From Spirochaetota bacterium (GTDB lineage Bacteria; Spirochaetota; UBA4802; JAFGDQ01), in contig JAXHTS010000030.1 of NCBI GenBank assembly GCA_034190085.1, positions 84,564 through 148,563 on the forward strand: DNA of 64,000 nt, read 5' to 3'. Positions within the stretch are counted from its first letter, which is position 1. Each line of letters starts with the position of its first letter. This document shows, piece after piece, positions 44,098 through 58,574 of this stretch. A model generated the notes under the pieces. The model ran no database searches. It was not told the origin of the DNA and saw only the letters and a list, made by a program, of their open reading frames with translations. The translations under genes and the position numbers were made by a program.

Positions 44098-45963
44098 TCA
44101 ACTCCAAAGTAACTTACGAAGACCTGATTTCCTCAAAGTTGGTCTGTTGATCATATATCGTAGAATCTGCTCGTTACCTATAATATCTACCCTTTTTTTA
44201 GCCCTCGTTATTGCTGTATAGATGAGTTCTCGGCTTAACGCCAGATTCGGTCTATCAGGCAGAAGCACAAGCGCATGTTCAAACTCTGATCCCTGACACT
44301 TATGCACTGTCATTGCATATACGGTTTCGTGCTCAGGCAGCTTAAGTGGAAGGATTGTCCTAAATCCACCCTCTGGTTTTGGACAAAAGAAACGCGGCTT
44401 ATTATCACCCCCTGTTTCTGGAAGTATTATCCCTGAATCACCATTAAAAAGCTTAAGGCTATAATCATTCCTATTGATCATGACCGGACGGCCCCTATAC
44501 CATCTGTTCTCTAGAGCGATTAGACCCTCATCCTTGAGCACTCCTTCAACTAACTCATTGATTTTATTCACGCCATAGGCTCCTTGTCGAATCATGCACA
44601 GAATAGCAAACCTTGAAAAAAGTTGGTACGCCTTTTCAGGTGTCTCGGTTGTAAGATATGGCTTATAACCGCTTATAATATATTCAGAAATAGCCATTCT
44701 AATAGAATTATCCGGCATTATATTTATTAGACTAACATCATTAAAACTTTCATCATGTAGAATGCCTATTGCATCATCAGCATCCCCATCTCTCACAGCT
44801 AAGCTTAGGGCCTCAATACCACTGTTTTGTCCAAAACGATAGCTCTGACGAAGAATTATGAGTGAATCTGCTATTGGAGGTTCATCAGCAAATCTATTTA
44901 ATAGTGGATTCTCACTGCCAATAAGCTGACTAACCATATTTATGAAATCCCTTGAATAACCATGCTCATTCCCAGTATCACAGATATCGCCAAGAACAGC
45001 CCCTGCCTCTATGGATGCGAGTTGATCCTTATCCCCAAGAAGGATTATGCGTGATTTTAAGGGAATTGCTTCAAAGAGCTTTGTCAGGAGAGCAATATCT
45101 GACATTGAAGACTCATCAATAACGATGATATCATAGCGAAGTTGATTCTCTGCATTATACCTGAAGCTGGGAGAACCAGGTATCGACTCCAATAATCTGT
45201 GTATGGTAAATGTCTCATCAAGGATAGCCACTCGAATAGAATCACTACAATTGAGTAAAGCCCTTGAATTCTTAATCGAATCCTTAAGTTTAGCTGCGGC
45301 CTTTCCCGTTGGAGCGGCCAAGGCTATAGCAGGTATATACCCTCTTGCCTGCGCCTGTTCAAGAAGGAGCACAAGTATTTTAACAACCGTTGAGGTCTTC
45401 CCAGTACCTGGTCCGCCTGAAATAATGCACATGCACCTCATCACCGCTGAAAGAGATGCGATGAGTTGCCAATTATCACCTTCTCCATCCTTTGGAAATA
45501 ACCGAGATATCCCATCTTTTAAAAGTTTTATATCGATATCATCAGGAACACAATCTAAACGCCTTCGTATGTTTGTTGAAAGAACCCTCTCATAAGCCCA
45601 ATATCTATAGAGATATAAGAGACCATCATTATCTAAAATCAGCGGTTTATAGTCTTCTGGTTCACCGACTACAGAACAAGACTGTAGCTCTGCAATCCAC
45701 TCCTCTTCATCTGGCAGTTTGAATTTTGGATTACTCTCCTCACTCCCATCAAGGACATCAAAGAGTTCTCTCCCGGCTATTGATGGGATATCAACGCATA
45801 TGTTGCCCTTCCCTGTCTGATTGCTTGCTATTAATGCTGCAAGTATTAGCCCAATGCTATCGTTACAAGATAGCATTGTCATTAAGCGTGCAAATTGTCT
45901 GTCAATCTCAGTAAAATTATATAGATTTAGTAGCTCTACACTTTCCATACAGATGAAATCCAA
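44098..45963 (-). CDS. recD: Exodeoxyribonuclease V alpha subunit (RecD helicase)
   Basis: 621 residues. Superfamily 1B helicase with Walker A IISGGPGTGKTSTVVKIL (about 181-198), Walker B IIVIDESSMSD, motif III RIILLGDKDQLASI and the C-terminal YAMTVHKCQGSEF and LIYTAITRAKKRVDIIG. It is the 5'-3' motor of RecBCD, which resects double-strand breaks for recombination. The gene comes last, 2 bp after the recB stop, in the order recC-recB-recD. Length is as in E. coli (608). Confidence 0.95.
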   Translation of the reverse strand: MDFICMESVELLNLYNFTEIDRQFARLMTMLSCNDSIGLILAALIASNQTGKGNICVDIPSIAGRELFDVLDGSEESNPKFKLPDEEEWIAELQSCSVVGEPEDYKPLILDNDGLLYLYRYWAYERVLSTNIRRRLDCVPDDIDIKLLKDGISRLFPKDGEGDNWQLIASLSAVMRCMCIISGGPGTGKTSTVVKILVLLLEQAQARGYIPAIALAAPTGKAAAKLKDSIKNSRALLNCSDSIRVAILDETFTIHRLLESIPGSPSFRYNAENQLRYDIIVIDESSMSDIALLTKLFEAIPLKSRIILLGDKDQLASIEAGAVLGDICDTGNEHGYSRDFINMVSQLIGSENPLLNRFADEPPIADSLIILRQSYRFGQNSGIEALSLAVRDGDADDAIGILHDESFNDVSLINIMPDNSIRMAISEYIISGYKPYLTTETPEKAYQLFSRFAILCMIRQGAYGVNKINELVEGVLKDEGLIALENRWYRGRPVMINRNDYSLKLFNGDSGIILPETGGDNKPRFFCPKPEGGFRTILPLKLPEHETVYAMTVHKCQGSEFEHALVLLPDRPNLALSRELIYTAITRAKKRVDIIGNEQILRYMINRPTLRKSGLRKLLWS

Positions 45964-45965
45964 TT

Positions 45966-48900
45966 CTATGATTTACTAATTAGGCTTTTATTTAATTCAT
46001 CGATCAATTCAGAAGAAGGGAAGTCATGAAAAATGCCGTATGAAGGACCACGTTGGGGATCAACACCCCGAACAAAGATGTAGAATACACCACCAAAATG
46101 TCTATCGTATCTATACTCGGTCATCCTTGTCATAAGATAACGATGCAGAGCTACTACATATAGATGATATTGAAAAAAGTAGTAATGATCTTCCATTGCA
46201 GAAAGAATTTCATCCTGATTATAATCCCTAATACTGTCACCAAGATAGTTCGATTTCCAATCAACGATATAGTATTTATCATTAAACATAAAAACCATAT
46301 CAATAAATCCTCTTAAAAAACCCCTAACCGTTCTAAATCCCAACCTCTTCATGCGTGATGCGAATGACTCTGTACGAGTATTGAGGCCGCTCCAACTGGA
46401 AAATATATTTGATAACATCTCTGGCGATATCCGCTCAATGGGAAAATAGAACTCTAGTTCATTCAATCTGTGACTATTGTCAACCTTTTGAAGGATAAAG
46501 TCCATACATTCAGGCTTAAGAGGAGTTGTGAGCACATTTTTTATCATATTCGACATTACGCCCTGCCATCTATTGTGAAAACCATGCTTAGCGAGCTTTT
46601 GGGATATCAGCCTCTCTGTGCACGCAGAATTTGTGAGTGTATAATCTAGGTTTTCAAATATTTCATGAATGCAAGCGCCAGCAACAACTCCCCTCGGAAA
46701 GCTAAAAATAGTTTCACCTTCATTCACCCTATGCTGAAACCTCACCTCGCTATCTACCCTGTCATAATCCGGATTTTCCATGCCATATCGACTGTTTGAT
46801 ACAAGGGACGAATAGCTCGTGATCATCCAGTCCTTTGAGATGTAGCCCTTAAATTCCCTACAACTGAGTTTCTCATGTAACAGATCATAGGGCTGATATT
46901 GATAGCTATCTTGTGCCGGAATACCTGTAAGCATGATAGTACCGTCCCCCATCTCATCTATCCCTTTAACATCATCAAACATATCCTCATTGATCAAGGG
47001 TTTAACATAATCCCCTAATTCGCTAACAAGATTATGAGGGCTAAGATCGTTAGGTTTATGAAAAATGTATGCCAAAGCAGAGGATTCAGATTGATTTATC
47101 TTTCCCCATACAAGATAGCATCGATTCTTAGCTCTGGTGAGAGCGACATAGAGAAGACGGATATTTTCCGCCAATTCCTCCTTCTCAGCGATCCTCCTGT
47201 TCATCTCATCCATCGCATTGAGATCAAGTGTCAATCGATTGTCTCGAGCAGGATTGTGAAAGGTAAAGGATTTATTATCATCAATTTTTGCTCTATCCCA
47301 AATAAATGGACAAAAGACAATCGGAAATTCTAATCCCTTGCTCTTATGTATAGTTATAATCTTAACAGCATCTTCGTCCGTTTCAAGGCGAATCTGATTC
47401 TCTTCGGATTCATCACCCTGAAAAAGCTTTAATCTAAACCATTTGAGAAGACCATCTATACTCAGTTTATTTTCAACCTCCCCTCGATGCAAAACCTCGG
47501 AACAATGCAGCAGATTTGTTATTCTGCGTTCACCATCTGGGTAGGAGAGTAATTTAATACGTACATTCTCCCCCTTAAGCAAGACACGAAACATCCTGAC
47601 GAAACCATACCGAGTCCATAGGTCATTGTATTGACTGAACCGATTCATCAAGGCTTCCCACCCTGTCTCATCTTCAGTGAAGGCAAGGATCTCATTTCCA
47701 GAGAATCCAAAGATATCAGTGGTAAGGGCAACCTTAATTCTCCTCTCATTTCCATATTCCACTATTGCAGACAACACCCTCTCCATCTCCATAGCCTCGT
47801 GGGAAACGAATATGCTCTCAGCGCCATACAACACACTGGGGATATTAAGGGATCTCAGTTCATCTTGCACAATTTTAGCTTGATTGTTCTTGCGAACAAG
47901 AACAGCGATATCGCTAGGCATAATTGCCTTATTAGCAATAACTGCCTGCCCCTTTCTGCCAAGATGAAGCAATCTGGATATTTCAGCAGCCAGAGAACGT
48001 GAGACTAGCCTTATGGCTTTTCCTTTGGATATAAAGCCATACTTCTTGTCAGCGTACTTCCTGTCAATAAACCAGATATGTAGCTGGGATTCATGTTTTC
48101 CATTGATATAAAGGAATTCGCTACTTTCCTTTTCCGAGGATTTAACCTCTTGAAAAGCTATATCCTCAAAGATAAATGGAACAAAATCCTTTGATCTTGA
48201 AAAAATAGTATTAACAGCCCTTATAAGATTCGGTTCACTTCTCCAGTTTGTATTAAGGGTATATCTGTACCGAATACTTGAAGAAGCCTTTATGTATGCA
48301 AATATATCAGCCCCCCTGAATCTATATATCGCCTGCTTCGGATCACCTATAAGATAGAGGATTCGATCATCTGTCCCAAAAATTGTTGTAAATATATCGT
48401 ACTGAATCGGATCGGTGTCCTGAAACTCATCAACGAGCGCTGCCTTGAATCTACTCCTTACCGCTCGTGCCAATTCTGAATTATACCCTTCCCTTATAGA
48501 CTTATGCATATCCACAAGAAGATCGTCAAAGGTGCGTATGTTACGAAGAGACTTTCTTTTATTCAACTCATCCTTAACATACTCAAATAACTCTCTGCTC
48601 TTGCATAGGATATAACGATCAAAAGTACTTTCCAGGGATCTATAACTTGTTTCAAAGTGTTCACAAAGATCAAAAAATGGATGAATAGGGTTTTGGAAAT
48701 CCTTTTTAGTCGCCCTCATGATGCTTGAGGTAGTAAACCTATTGAAAGCATCGAACCTCAACATCGGATCGCCAAGACTGATAAAATCATCCATTGCTTC
48801 AATCCATGCTGGAATTGAACTCCGCCTGTATGTTTTCCTATTTAATGCAATAGCATGCAATAGTATCCCCTCAACCTCAAGCTTCATTGATGACCAATTG

Positions 48901-49571
48901 ACACATAGCCTTTCATAGTCCTTCAATAATTCCTCGCCAATTCCATTGATATCTGGTGCAGTTACATCGGGAATTATCTCAAAGGATGGATCGATAGAAC
49001 GGTTTTTTAAAACCTGAAGAAAATAATCAGGGCTGTATTTCTTCAATATTAAATATTGCGCTAACAATGACGGTGTATTATAGAAATTGATCCTCCAATA
49101 ATCGTCAACGATCTCGAGCAATAATTCTGATTGTCTTGATAAAAGCTCCGTATCGAACAGGGAACCGCTCTCAAAGGCATTCTCCATAAGCATCCGCTGA
49201 CAAAAGCCATGAATAGTATAGATTGAGGCCTCATCAAAATTCATAAGGGCATAACGCAGCCGTCTTATCGCACTTTCATCATTCCTATATTTAGTAATGA
49301 GAATATTCAAAAACTCATCACTGAGAGCGATGTTATGATTGCTCGTTAGGGCAAGCAAGGCCTCCCTTAAACGTCCTCGTATCCGATAGCGCAACTCCTC
49401 AGTGGCGGCCTCCGTAAAAGTTACTGATAGAATATCCTCTATCATAAACTGTTTTTCAAGAATTAAGCGAAGGAAAAGACTGGCGATGATGTATGTCTTC
49501 CCCGTTCCAGCGCTCGCCTCAATAAGATTAGTCCCATTAAGCGGACAGTCTATTATATTAAAACTCTTCAT
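45966..49571 (-). CDS. recB: Exodeoxyribonuclease V beta subunit (RecB helicase-nuclease)
   Basis: 1201 residues. N-terminal superfamily 1A helicase: LIEASAGTGKTYIIASLFLRL (Walker A, about 16-37), ALVDEFQDTDPIQYDIF (Walker B), YLIGDPKQAIYRFRGAD, and VKIITIHKSKGLEFPIV. The C-terminal RecB nuclease motif is in GFIDMVFMFNDKYYIVDWKSN (Asp and Lys bind the metal). It unwinds 3'-5' and cuts DNA. Its start overlaps the recC stop by 4 bp, so the operon is tightly coupled. Length matches E. coli RecB (1180). Confidence 0.95.
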   Translation of the reverse strand: MKSFNIIDCPLNGTNLIEASAGTGKTYIIASLFLRLILEKQFMIEDILSVTFTEAATEELRYRIRGRLREALLALTSNHNIALSDEFLNILITKYRNDESAIRRLRYALMNFDEASIYTIHGFCQRMLMENAFESGSLFDTELLSRQSELLLEIVDDYWRINFYNTPSLLAQYLILKKYSPDYFLQVLKNRSIDPSFEIIPDVTAPDINGIGEELLKDYERLCVNWSSMKLEVEGILLHAIALNRKTYRRSSIPAWIEAMDDFISLGDPMLRFDAFNRFTTSSIMRATKKDFQNPIHPFFDLCEHFETSYRSLESTFDRYILCKSRELFEYVKDELNKRKSLRNIRTFDDLLVDMHKSIREGYNSELARAVRSRFKAALVDEFQDTDPIQYDIFTTIFGTDDRILYLIGDPKQAIYRFRGADIFAYIKASSSIRYRYTLNTNWRSEPNLIRAVNTIFSRSKDFVPFIFEDIAFQEVKSSEKESSEFLYINGKHESQLHIWFIDRKYADKKYGFISKGKAIRLVSRSLAAEISRLLHLGRKGQAVIANKAIMPSDIAVLVRKNNQAKIVQDELRSLNIPSVLYGAESIFVSHEAMEMERVLSAIVEYGNERRIKVALTTDIFGFSGNEILAFTEDETGWEALMNRFSQYNDLWTRYGFVRMFRVLLKGENVRIKLLSYPDGERRITNLLHCSEVLHRGEVENKLSIDGLLKWFRLKLFQGDESEENQIRLETDEDAVKIITIHKSKGLEFPIVFCPFIWDRAKIDDNKSFTFHNPARDNRLTLDLNAMDEMNRRIAEKEELAENIRLLYVALTRAKNRCYLVWGKINQSESSALAYIFHKPNDLSPHNLVSELGDYVKPLINEDMFDDVKGIDEMGDGTIMLTGIPAQDSYQYQPYDLLHEKLSCREFKGYISKDWMITSYSSLVSNSRYGMENPDYDRVDSEVRFQHRVNEGETIFSFPRGVVAGACIHEIFENLDYTLTNSACTERLISQKLAKHGFHNRWQGVMSNMIKNVLTTPLKPECMDFILQKVDNSHRLNELEFYFPIERISPEMLSNIFSSWSGLNTRTESFASRMKRLGFRTVRGFLRGFIDMVFMFNDKYYIVDWKSNYLGDSIRDYNQDEILSAMEDHYYFFQYHLYVVALHRYLMTRMTEYRYDRHFGGVFYIFVRGVDPQRGPSYGIFHDFPSSELIDELNKSLISKS

Positions 49572-52500
49572 TTCTCCAGCCTTATCTGATGAGTCAATAA
49601 TGGCATGAATACTTCTTTTGATAGTTCTGCAAAATCACTTTCAAAGGGATCAACCCTCCCAAAGGAGAGATTATAATACGGATCTTCTCGATCTCCACGA
49701 CTGAAATCGCTACCCTCCCACTTCTGTATTGCCCTATTCAATGCCTCCTTATGGGAATATTCTTTTAATATCCATAAGGCATATTCACATGAGGTTGTAG
49801 GAAAGAAATGCAGTATTTCATCCTTCCCTTTATCATAGATATGAAGGAGTTTCTCAAGCAGGTCAAATGCATTGTTAAGGGGTTCCATCTCCCAAGTGGA
49901 ATCCTTACAGATTAGAATAGTCTTTTTTGAGCTTGATCCCAGATTTAAGGCATTAAGGATTAGATGAAGTACCCAGGCTTTCAATTTATCCATTGCATTT
50001 GCCTTTGTATAATGCAAGCAGAGTAAAGCGGTAGGCCAGATATTCTGGATTCTTCCTATAAGTTTATATCCATAAATATCAAGATTGACATCAAGAGGAT
50101 CAAGCATCTCCCCATTCATATGGGATTTTACATTTTTCCCAAATCTCTGGATCTCAGGTATTAGATTTTTGAAGGTCGCATGACCTATCATTCCGTGAGG
50201 GAGCAGACCCTCTGAACGAATTATTCCGTATAACGAATCGATATCAGAAACTTTGAGAAAACGTGAACAGATCTTCTGTTCAATATAATATTTATCCAAA
50301 CTATCGATATGAAATGGCTCACGATCAATAATTCTATTCGATCTCTCATCAAGATATATGCCTAGTCTTGATGTTAAAAGGTGCTTCGCTGGATTGGAAA
50401 AAAATTTTATGAGATTATTGAGATCAATCACTTTATCCTCTCCATCATATCCGGAAAGCCTTCCAATAATAAAATGTGTTGATTGTTTTCTTTCATTTAA
50501 CATGACCTTGCAGGCTCTAAGATTCTCTTCAGAATAACTGAAAAGATTCCCACTATTGTCGAAATAGCGTGAGCTGAAAGCCAGCAGGCGATGTTTGAAG
50601 AGGATATGATCTGTGATTATTCCATCTGGAATCTTAAAACCCTGTTCAATATAATCTATTAGCTCGCTCACGAGTACTGATGGAGGTATATCGCTATTAT
50701 CCTGTATTCCCTGCCCAATATAGCTTATAAATAGAGTCTCTCTTGCAGAGATAATAGATTCTAAAAATAGATACCGATCATCTATCCTTTTGGAGCGGTC
50801 TCCTCGCTTAGGATTATTCGCAATTAAATCAAAGCTCACTGCTTTGGTGGTTCTGGGGAATGCGTCATTATTCATGCCAATAAGACAAACAACCTTAAAA
50901 GGAATACTCCTCATGGGAAGCATAGCACAGAATGTAACCCTGCCACTAAGAAATCCGGTCAAAGCACGATCCTGGTTTAATGCATGCTCCAACCATGTCC
51001 TCACAACTACAAGTTCCAACTTCTCGTGAATATTCGATTCCTCCTCAATTGCTATAAGCCTGCTAATAGCCTCCCGCAAAATCTGTATATCACCCGCGTC
51101 CTCCCCATCCAGGAAGAGATTATCAAGAATCGATAATAGGACCTCATCCCACTGAGAAAGAGTATAGAGATTGACAAGGGAACTAACATGATCTGAAAGC
51201 ATTCTCGATAATTCTATAAACCTTCCAAGAATAAGTGATTCACTTCCCTCAATATTCTCATAGGGTAGAATGTCCATAAACATCGACTCGCCATTGCCAG
51301 ACATGGCATAACCCAATAGAAGACGATCAATGCCAGCATTCCAGGTATTCTCCCGAAATTCTGGAAGTCCCTTTTCTCCCCGATCCCTCGCTTCAACTCC
51401 CCAGCATATATGCGTTTCACTCACCCACCGTCGTATCAATTCAATATCACTTGACTGCAGATTAAATCTTTGCAGCACTTCCTCACACTCAATAATATCA
51501 AGAACCCTGCTAGCCTCAAATCTGCCTCCTGCAAGATCAAGCACTGCAAAAAATGTATCAATTACTCTGCTCTCTCTTCTTATGCTCATATCCGCTATGG
51601 AGAAGGGTATACTCTGGGAATCATCAGTTGAAGCTTGAAAAACCGACTGAATAAATGGCGAATAGGCCTCGATATCCGGTGTCATCACTATAATATCGCG
51701 AGGTTCTAATTCAGGACTGCTATTGAAGAGATCGAGTAAAAAATCCTTCAGCACTTCTATCTCGCGCATGGGGCTATGACATGAGTGAATGGTTACTGAT
51801 TTATCATCCCTGATCCACTCTTCGGTTATATCCGTAATTATTGTGTCCCCTTCTAAGGGTGAAGCGCCTCTGTCAATCATATTAAGGATATCGGATTGAA
51901 TAAGATGAAGAAGAGAGTCATCGCCTGGTTCCTCAAAACATGAATGATCAAGCGGATCATAATATTCCATAATTATCCACAGGAAATCTCTTCCAAGCTT
52001 ACCCATTGATGCAAGCAGGCTGTTCCCCTTCTCGAGGTGTAGATTTTCCGCAGTGGGTGATTCCCCTGACCCTGCGCTAAGCGATTTTGCAATATCCCGC
52101 TCGGAACTAATATCAGCCCAATACTTCTGGGATGGATTCATAATGAAAAGGTTAACATCTACTGATGCTGACAATGCTGTAAGCACATCCATATGGAAAC
52201 TGGGCAACGACGATATGCCGAATACCGAAATCCTCTCCGGCAACTCAACCCTCTTCAATATTGAAGGATCTAAAATCCTTTCAAGGAACCTCCCTCTTAA
52301 TGCCGGTGGATGGCTATGAGACAACTCCTCAACAATAAGCCGCCAAAGCTCTGCCTGCCAACAATTATCCTCTCCCCTATCCCATTCGAGTATCATCTCA
52401 GGCCTGTATGTCAGATATTGGTCAAAGACATTAGCAATCTGAACCGATAGCTGATATCTCTTGAGAGAATAATCCCCGCCCCTAAGATAATTATCAAGGT

Positions 52501-52831
52501 CTTCACTCTCCCTCATTGAAACGCTTTGATGAAGGAGTCTCATTATCCTCCATGCTATTACGTCCATGTCAAAGAATCTATCGACCGGTGTATCAGGAAA
52601 GATGGCCTGAAAGATTTCATTGACCATCTCATTTGGGAAGGGGAACCTATAGTTGGACCATATGCCAAAACGCTGGGCCAGTTGCAGGGATATCCAGCGC
52701 TTCATGCCTCTACTCTGAACTATGATGATCTCAGGGATCAGGGGGGACTGAAGGGGTTCCTCAAGCGAACATGCAAGCCTATCAGCGAGAATCTCCAGCC
52801 GGTTGCTCATGTAGAGTTTTAATTCAGGCAT
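49568..52831 (-). CDS. recC: Exodeoxyribonuclease V gamma subunit (RecC)
   Basis: 1087 residues. Begins LKLYMSNRLEILADRLA and has PEIIIVQSRGMKRWISLQLA, the standard RecC opening. Later VCLIGMNNDAFPRT and ETLFISYIGQG are family landmarks. RecC is a helicase-fold subunit without ATPase motifs; it splits the DNA strands and recognises Chi. The Chi sequence of this organism cannot be inferred here. First gene of the recCBD operon; the downstream recB start overlaps its stop. Confidence 0.93.
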   Translation of the reverse strand: MPELKLYMSNRLEILADRLACSLEEPLQSPLIPEIIIVQSRGMKRWISLQLAQRFGIWSNYRFPFPNEMVNEIFQAIFPDTPVDRFFDMDVIAWRIMRLLHQSVSMRESEDLDNYLRGGDYSLKRYQLSVQIANVFDQYLTYRPEMILEWDRGEDNCWQAELWRLIVEELSHSHPPALRGRFLERILDPSILKRVELPERISVFGISSLPSFHMDVLTALSASVDVNLFIMNPSQKYWADISSERDIAKSLSAGSGESPTAENLHLEKGNSLLASMGKLGRDFLWIIMEYYDPLDHSCFEEPGDDSLLHLIQSDILNMIDRGASPLEGDTIITDITEEWIRDDKSVTIHSCHSPMREIEVLKDFLLDLFNSSPELEPRDIIVMTPDIEAYSPFIQSVFQASTDDSQSIPFSIADMSIRRESRVIDTFFAVLDLAGGRFEASRVLDIIECEEVLQRFNLQSSDIELIRRWVSETHICWGVEARDRGEKGLPEFRENTWNAGIDRLLLGYAMSGNGESMFMDILPYENIEGSESLILGRFIELSRMLSDHVSSLVNLYTLSQWDEVLLSILDNLFLDGEDAGDIQILREAISRLIAIEEESNIHEKLELVVVRTWLEHALNQDRALTGFLSGRVTFCAMLPMRSIPFKVVCLIGMNNDAFPRTTKAVSFDLIANNPKRGDRSKRIDDRYLFLESIISARETLFISYIGQGIQDNSDIPPSVLVSELIDYIEQGFKIPDGIITDHILFKHRLLAFSSRYFDNSGNLFSYSEENLRACKVMLNERKQSTHFIIGRLSGYDGEDKVIDLNNLIKFFSNPAKHLLTSRLGIYLDERSNRIIDREPFHIDSLDKYYIEQKICSRFLKVSDIDSLYGIIRSEGLLPHGMIGHATFKNLIPEIQRFGKNVKSHMNGEMLDPLDVNLDIYGYKLIGRIQNIWPTALLCLHYTKANAMDKLKAWVLHLILNALNLGSSSKKTILICKDSTWEMEPLNNAFDLLEKLLHIYDKGKDEILHFFPTTSCEYALWILKEYSHKEALNRAIQKWEGSDFSRGDREDPYYNLSFGRVDPFESDFAELSKEVFMPLLTHQIRLEK

Positions 52832-52902
52832 TGGATAATCGTTGATCTTATTATGATTACATCTTTACTTGAATAAATAGATAGTCGAAAAAATTATGAT
52901 TC

Positions 52903-53964
52903 CTAATTGCCCTTTTTAATTGAGAGAAGCTCCACTTCAAAGACTAGCGTTGCTCCAGGGGGTATGAAAGGCGGCATCCCCCTCCGACCATAAGCTAGAT
53001 GATGCGGGATGATCAGTACCCTCTTTTCACCCTTACGCATATCTAAAAATGCTTCATCCCATCCTTGGATCACTCGCCTCACTCCTATGGGGGTCTCAAA
53101 GGGCTGATTCCTATCATAGGAGCTATCAAATTTTTTACCATAGATAAGATATCCGGAATAATGAGCCTTGATTATATCTCCAACAGATGGTTTTCTTCCC
53201 TTACCTCGCCTTTTTACATAATACCTAAGGCCTGATTCATTGCTAACAATCCTATCCTCTTTTACACCTAACTTTGATAACAATGACTTAAGCCACTTAT
53301 CCTGTTTCTCCTTATAGTTTTTCAGCAATTCCTTATTTTGCGCAAAGGCCTTCTCCGCATCAAAAGCCTTAGCATCCTTTCCAATTTTTACAATCCTTAT
53401 AGATTTAATGAAAACATCCTCAATAGGCTTATTCTGATTATCGGTCTTCACATTACCTATCTCTGTCAGCACATCCTCACCATAAACCATCTTCCCAAAA
53501 ACTGAGTGCCTATTATTTAGGTTTGATGCTGGCTTAAGTGTAATGAAAAACTGGCTTCCATTGGTATTTGGTCCTGAATTCGCCATGGAGAGAATGCCAC
53601 GAGAATTGTGGTTCAGCCCGGGATCGAACTCATCAACAAAGCTGTATCCCGGATTCCCCATACCGTTTTCTAAAGGACATCCAGCCTGAATAACAAATCC
53701 CTTGACTACACGGTGAAAGATGAGTTCGTTATAAAAGGGTCTCTTTTCCTTCTTCCCTGACTTCATGTTTGTGAACTCAATGGTTCCCTCAGCGAGCCCA
53801 ACAAAGTTGCCCACTGTAACAGGAACCCTTTCATAATATAGCCTGAATCCCATTTTGCCCATGCTGGTATGAATGACAGCATAAAGTCCATCTTCTTTAA
53901 ATTCTCCACAAAATGCAATTAATGAACATGTTAACAATATCACTGAAATAATAATCCTTCGCAT
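52903..53964 (-). CDS. Exported dual immunophilin: cyclophilin-FKBP fusion peptidyl-prolyl isomerase
   Basis: 353 residues with a signal-type leader (IIISVILLTCSLIAFC). The N-terminal cyclophilin domain (about 28-195) includes FHRVVKGFVIQAGCP and SMANSGPNTNGSQFFIT, with the catalytic Arg in FHR. A charged linker (195-245) leads to an FKBP domain (about 245-350): VGDIIKAHYSGYLIYGKKFDSS, VIQGWDEAFLDMRKGEKR, and IPHHLAYGRRGMPP. Both domains catalyse proline cis-trans isomerisation, here presumably during folding of envelope proteins. Cyclophilin-FKBP fusions have been described in a few bacteria including Treponema denticola. Transcribed alone upstream of the recCBD operon. Confidence 0.9.
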   Translation of the reverse strand: MRRIIISVILLTCSLIAFCGEFKEDGLYAVIHTSMGKMGFRLYYERVPVTVGNFVGLAEGTIEFTNMKSGKKEKRPFYNELIFHRVVKGFVIQAGCPLENGMGNPGYSFVDEFDPGLNHNSRGILSMANSGPNTNGSQFFITLKPASNLNNRHSVFGKMVYGEDVLTEIGNVKTDNQNKPIEDVFIKSIRIVKIGKDAKAFDAEKAFAQNKELLKNYKEKQDKWLKSLLSKLGVKEDRIVSNESGLRYYVKRRGKGRKPSVGDIIKAHYSGYLIYGKKFDSSYDRNQPFETPIGVRRVIQGWDEAFLDMRKGEKRVLIIPHHLAYGRRGMPPFIPPGATLVFEVELLSIKKGN

Positions 53965-54196
53965 CTTAATTACTCCTTTCTCAATTATAATATTACACTA
54001 ACAGTAAAGTTTAGAGGATTTGGATAGCCCTAGCAATGTTACTCCAATTTAGCGTCACATTACATTTATAACTTTACGCTCAGCTTATATTGAACTAGTA
54101 ATGATACTAAAACCTTCCCCTAAAGGCAAGAATAACCTTCTTGTATAAGTCAACAATTTACCCCCCTACTCTTGCCGGAAATAGAATTACTATAGA

Positions 54197-54568
54197 TTAA
54201 TCACATGTATATAAATTAAGTAATTCACTCTCAACCAACTCTGGATTATATGGAAAAATCTCTATGTCAAGGGTTAATTTATCCAAAACATAATATTTAA
54301 GCCTTTCAGGATCATCTACAATTATATCCTTTACCTTTCTATCCAAGCTTTTAATAAAATGCTCAATCCTCAGTGCGATTCCTTTTGTATCATATAATTT
54401 CCAGCATTGTGCAATCCTTGTTGGTTTAAAACTCCTTGTGTACTTTGCCTTTGCTGAGCCATTTATGTGTTGTAAATATCGCCTAAACAGATTTTCTGTA
54501 TAACCCGTATAATAACAACCATTCTCACATTCAAGTATATAAATCCAATAATAATTTGATCTCTTCAT
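54197..54568 (-). CDS. GIY-YIG nuclease-domain protein (UPF0213/YhbQ-like)
   Basis: 123 residues. WIYILECENGCYYTGYTENLFRR contains the GIY-YIG motif in variant form (the YxL..C..G.YYTGYT pattern), with the conserved Arg next and RIEHFIKSL carrying the catalytic Glu. It corresponds to the stand-alone single-domain YhbQ/UPF0213 family, probably DNA-cutting but without a defined role. The C-terminus extends about 30 residues beyond the usual domain. Isolated gene. Confidence 0.85.
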   Translation of the reverse strand: MKRSNYYWIYILECENGCYYTGYTENLFRRYLQHINGSAKAKYTRSFKPTRIAQCWKLYDTKGIALRIEHFIKSLDRKVKDIIVDDPERLKYYVLDKLTLDIEIFPYNPELVESELLNLYTCD

Positions 54569-54932
54569 AATAATAATCCTATATCGATCTTTTACTAATC
54601 CTTACATTTTTACAATTAAGATTTAACTTAGAAATAGCGAAATTGTACTCCTGTAAATGATAGGTTTCATTTTCATAATATGCAATATGAGGATATATTT
54701 ATAATGCCCAATATACAAAATAAACTATATGAGATGATATAATAGATGAGTCCTTTAATAATATCGGATTGGACACTGACAATCTTCAGAAATCGTTTTA
54801 TCCACATGAATTCATGAACAGAATGTAATATCATCATGCTTGCCTAAATATATAAAAAATTGCTTACAATTTTACATTAATAATATATAATGATAAATGT
54901 ATCCCGAAGGATTTATGATTTATTAAAAATAA
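54569..54932. other. Gene-free AT-rich region upstream of nifJ
   Basis: I see no gene, repeat or RNA structure in this stretch; only the nifJ promoter follows. Confidence 0.5.
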
Positions 54933-54963
54933 TTGACATTTTATCTTTTTACTTTTTTATAAG
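54933..54963 (+). promoter_or_regulatory. Probable nifJ promoter
   Basis: TTGACA at 54933-54938 and TATAAG at 54958-54963 with a 19-bp spacer, longer than usual. About 43 bp before the ATG. Confidence 0.5.
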
Positions 54964-54970
54964 TTTCTAA

Positions 54971-58519
<3,549 letters not shown>

Positions 58520-58574
58520 ATTATAATCCCTTTCATAAGCACTTCTCGGGGAATTTTATTCTTATGTCTAACTC

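Noticed and set aside
45203..45914. Plus-strand frames opposite recD
   Set aside because: They lie within a clear helicase gene and show no start signals or domain features.
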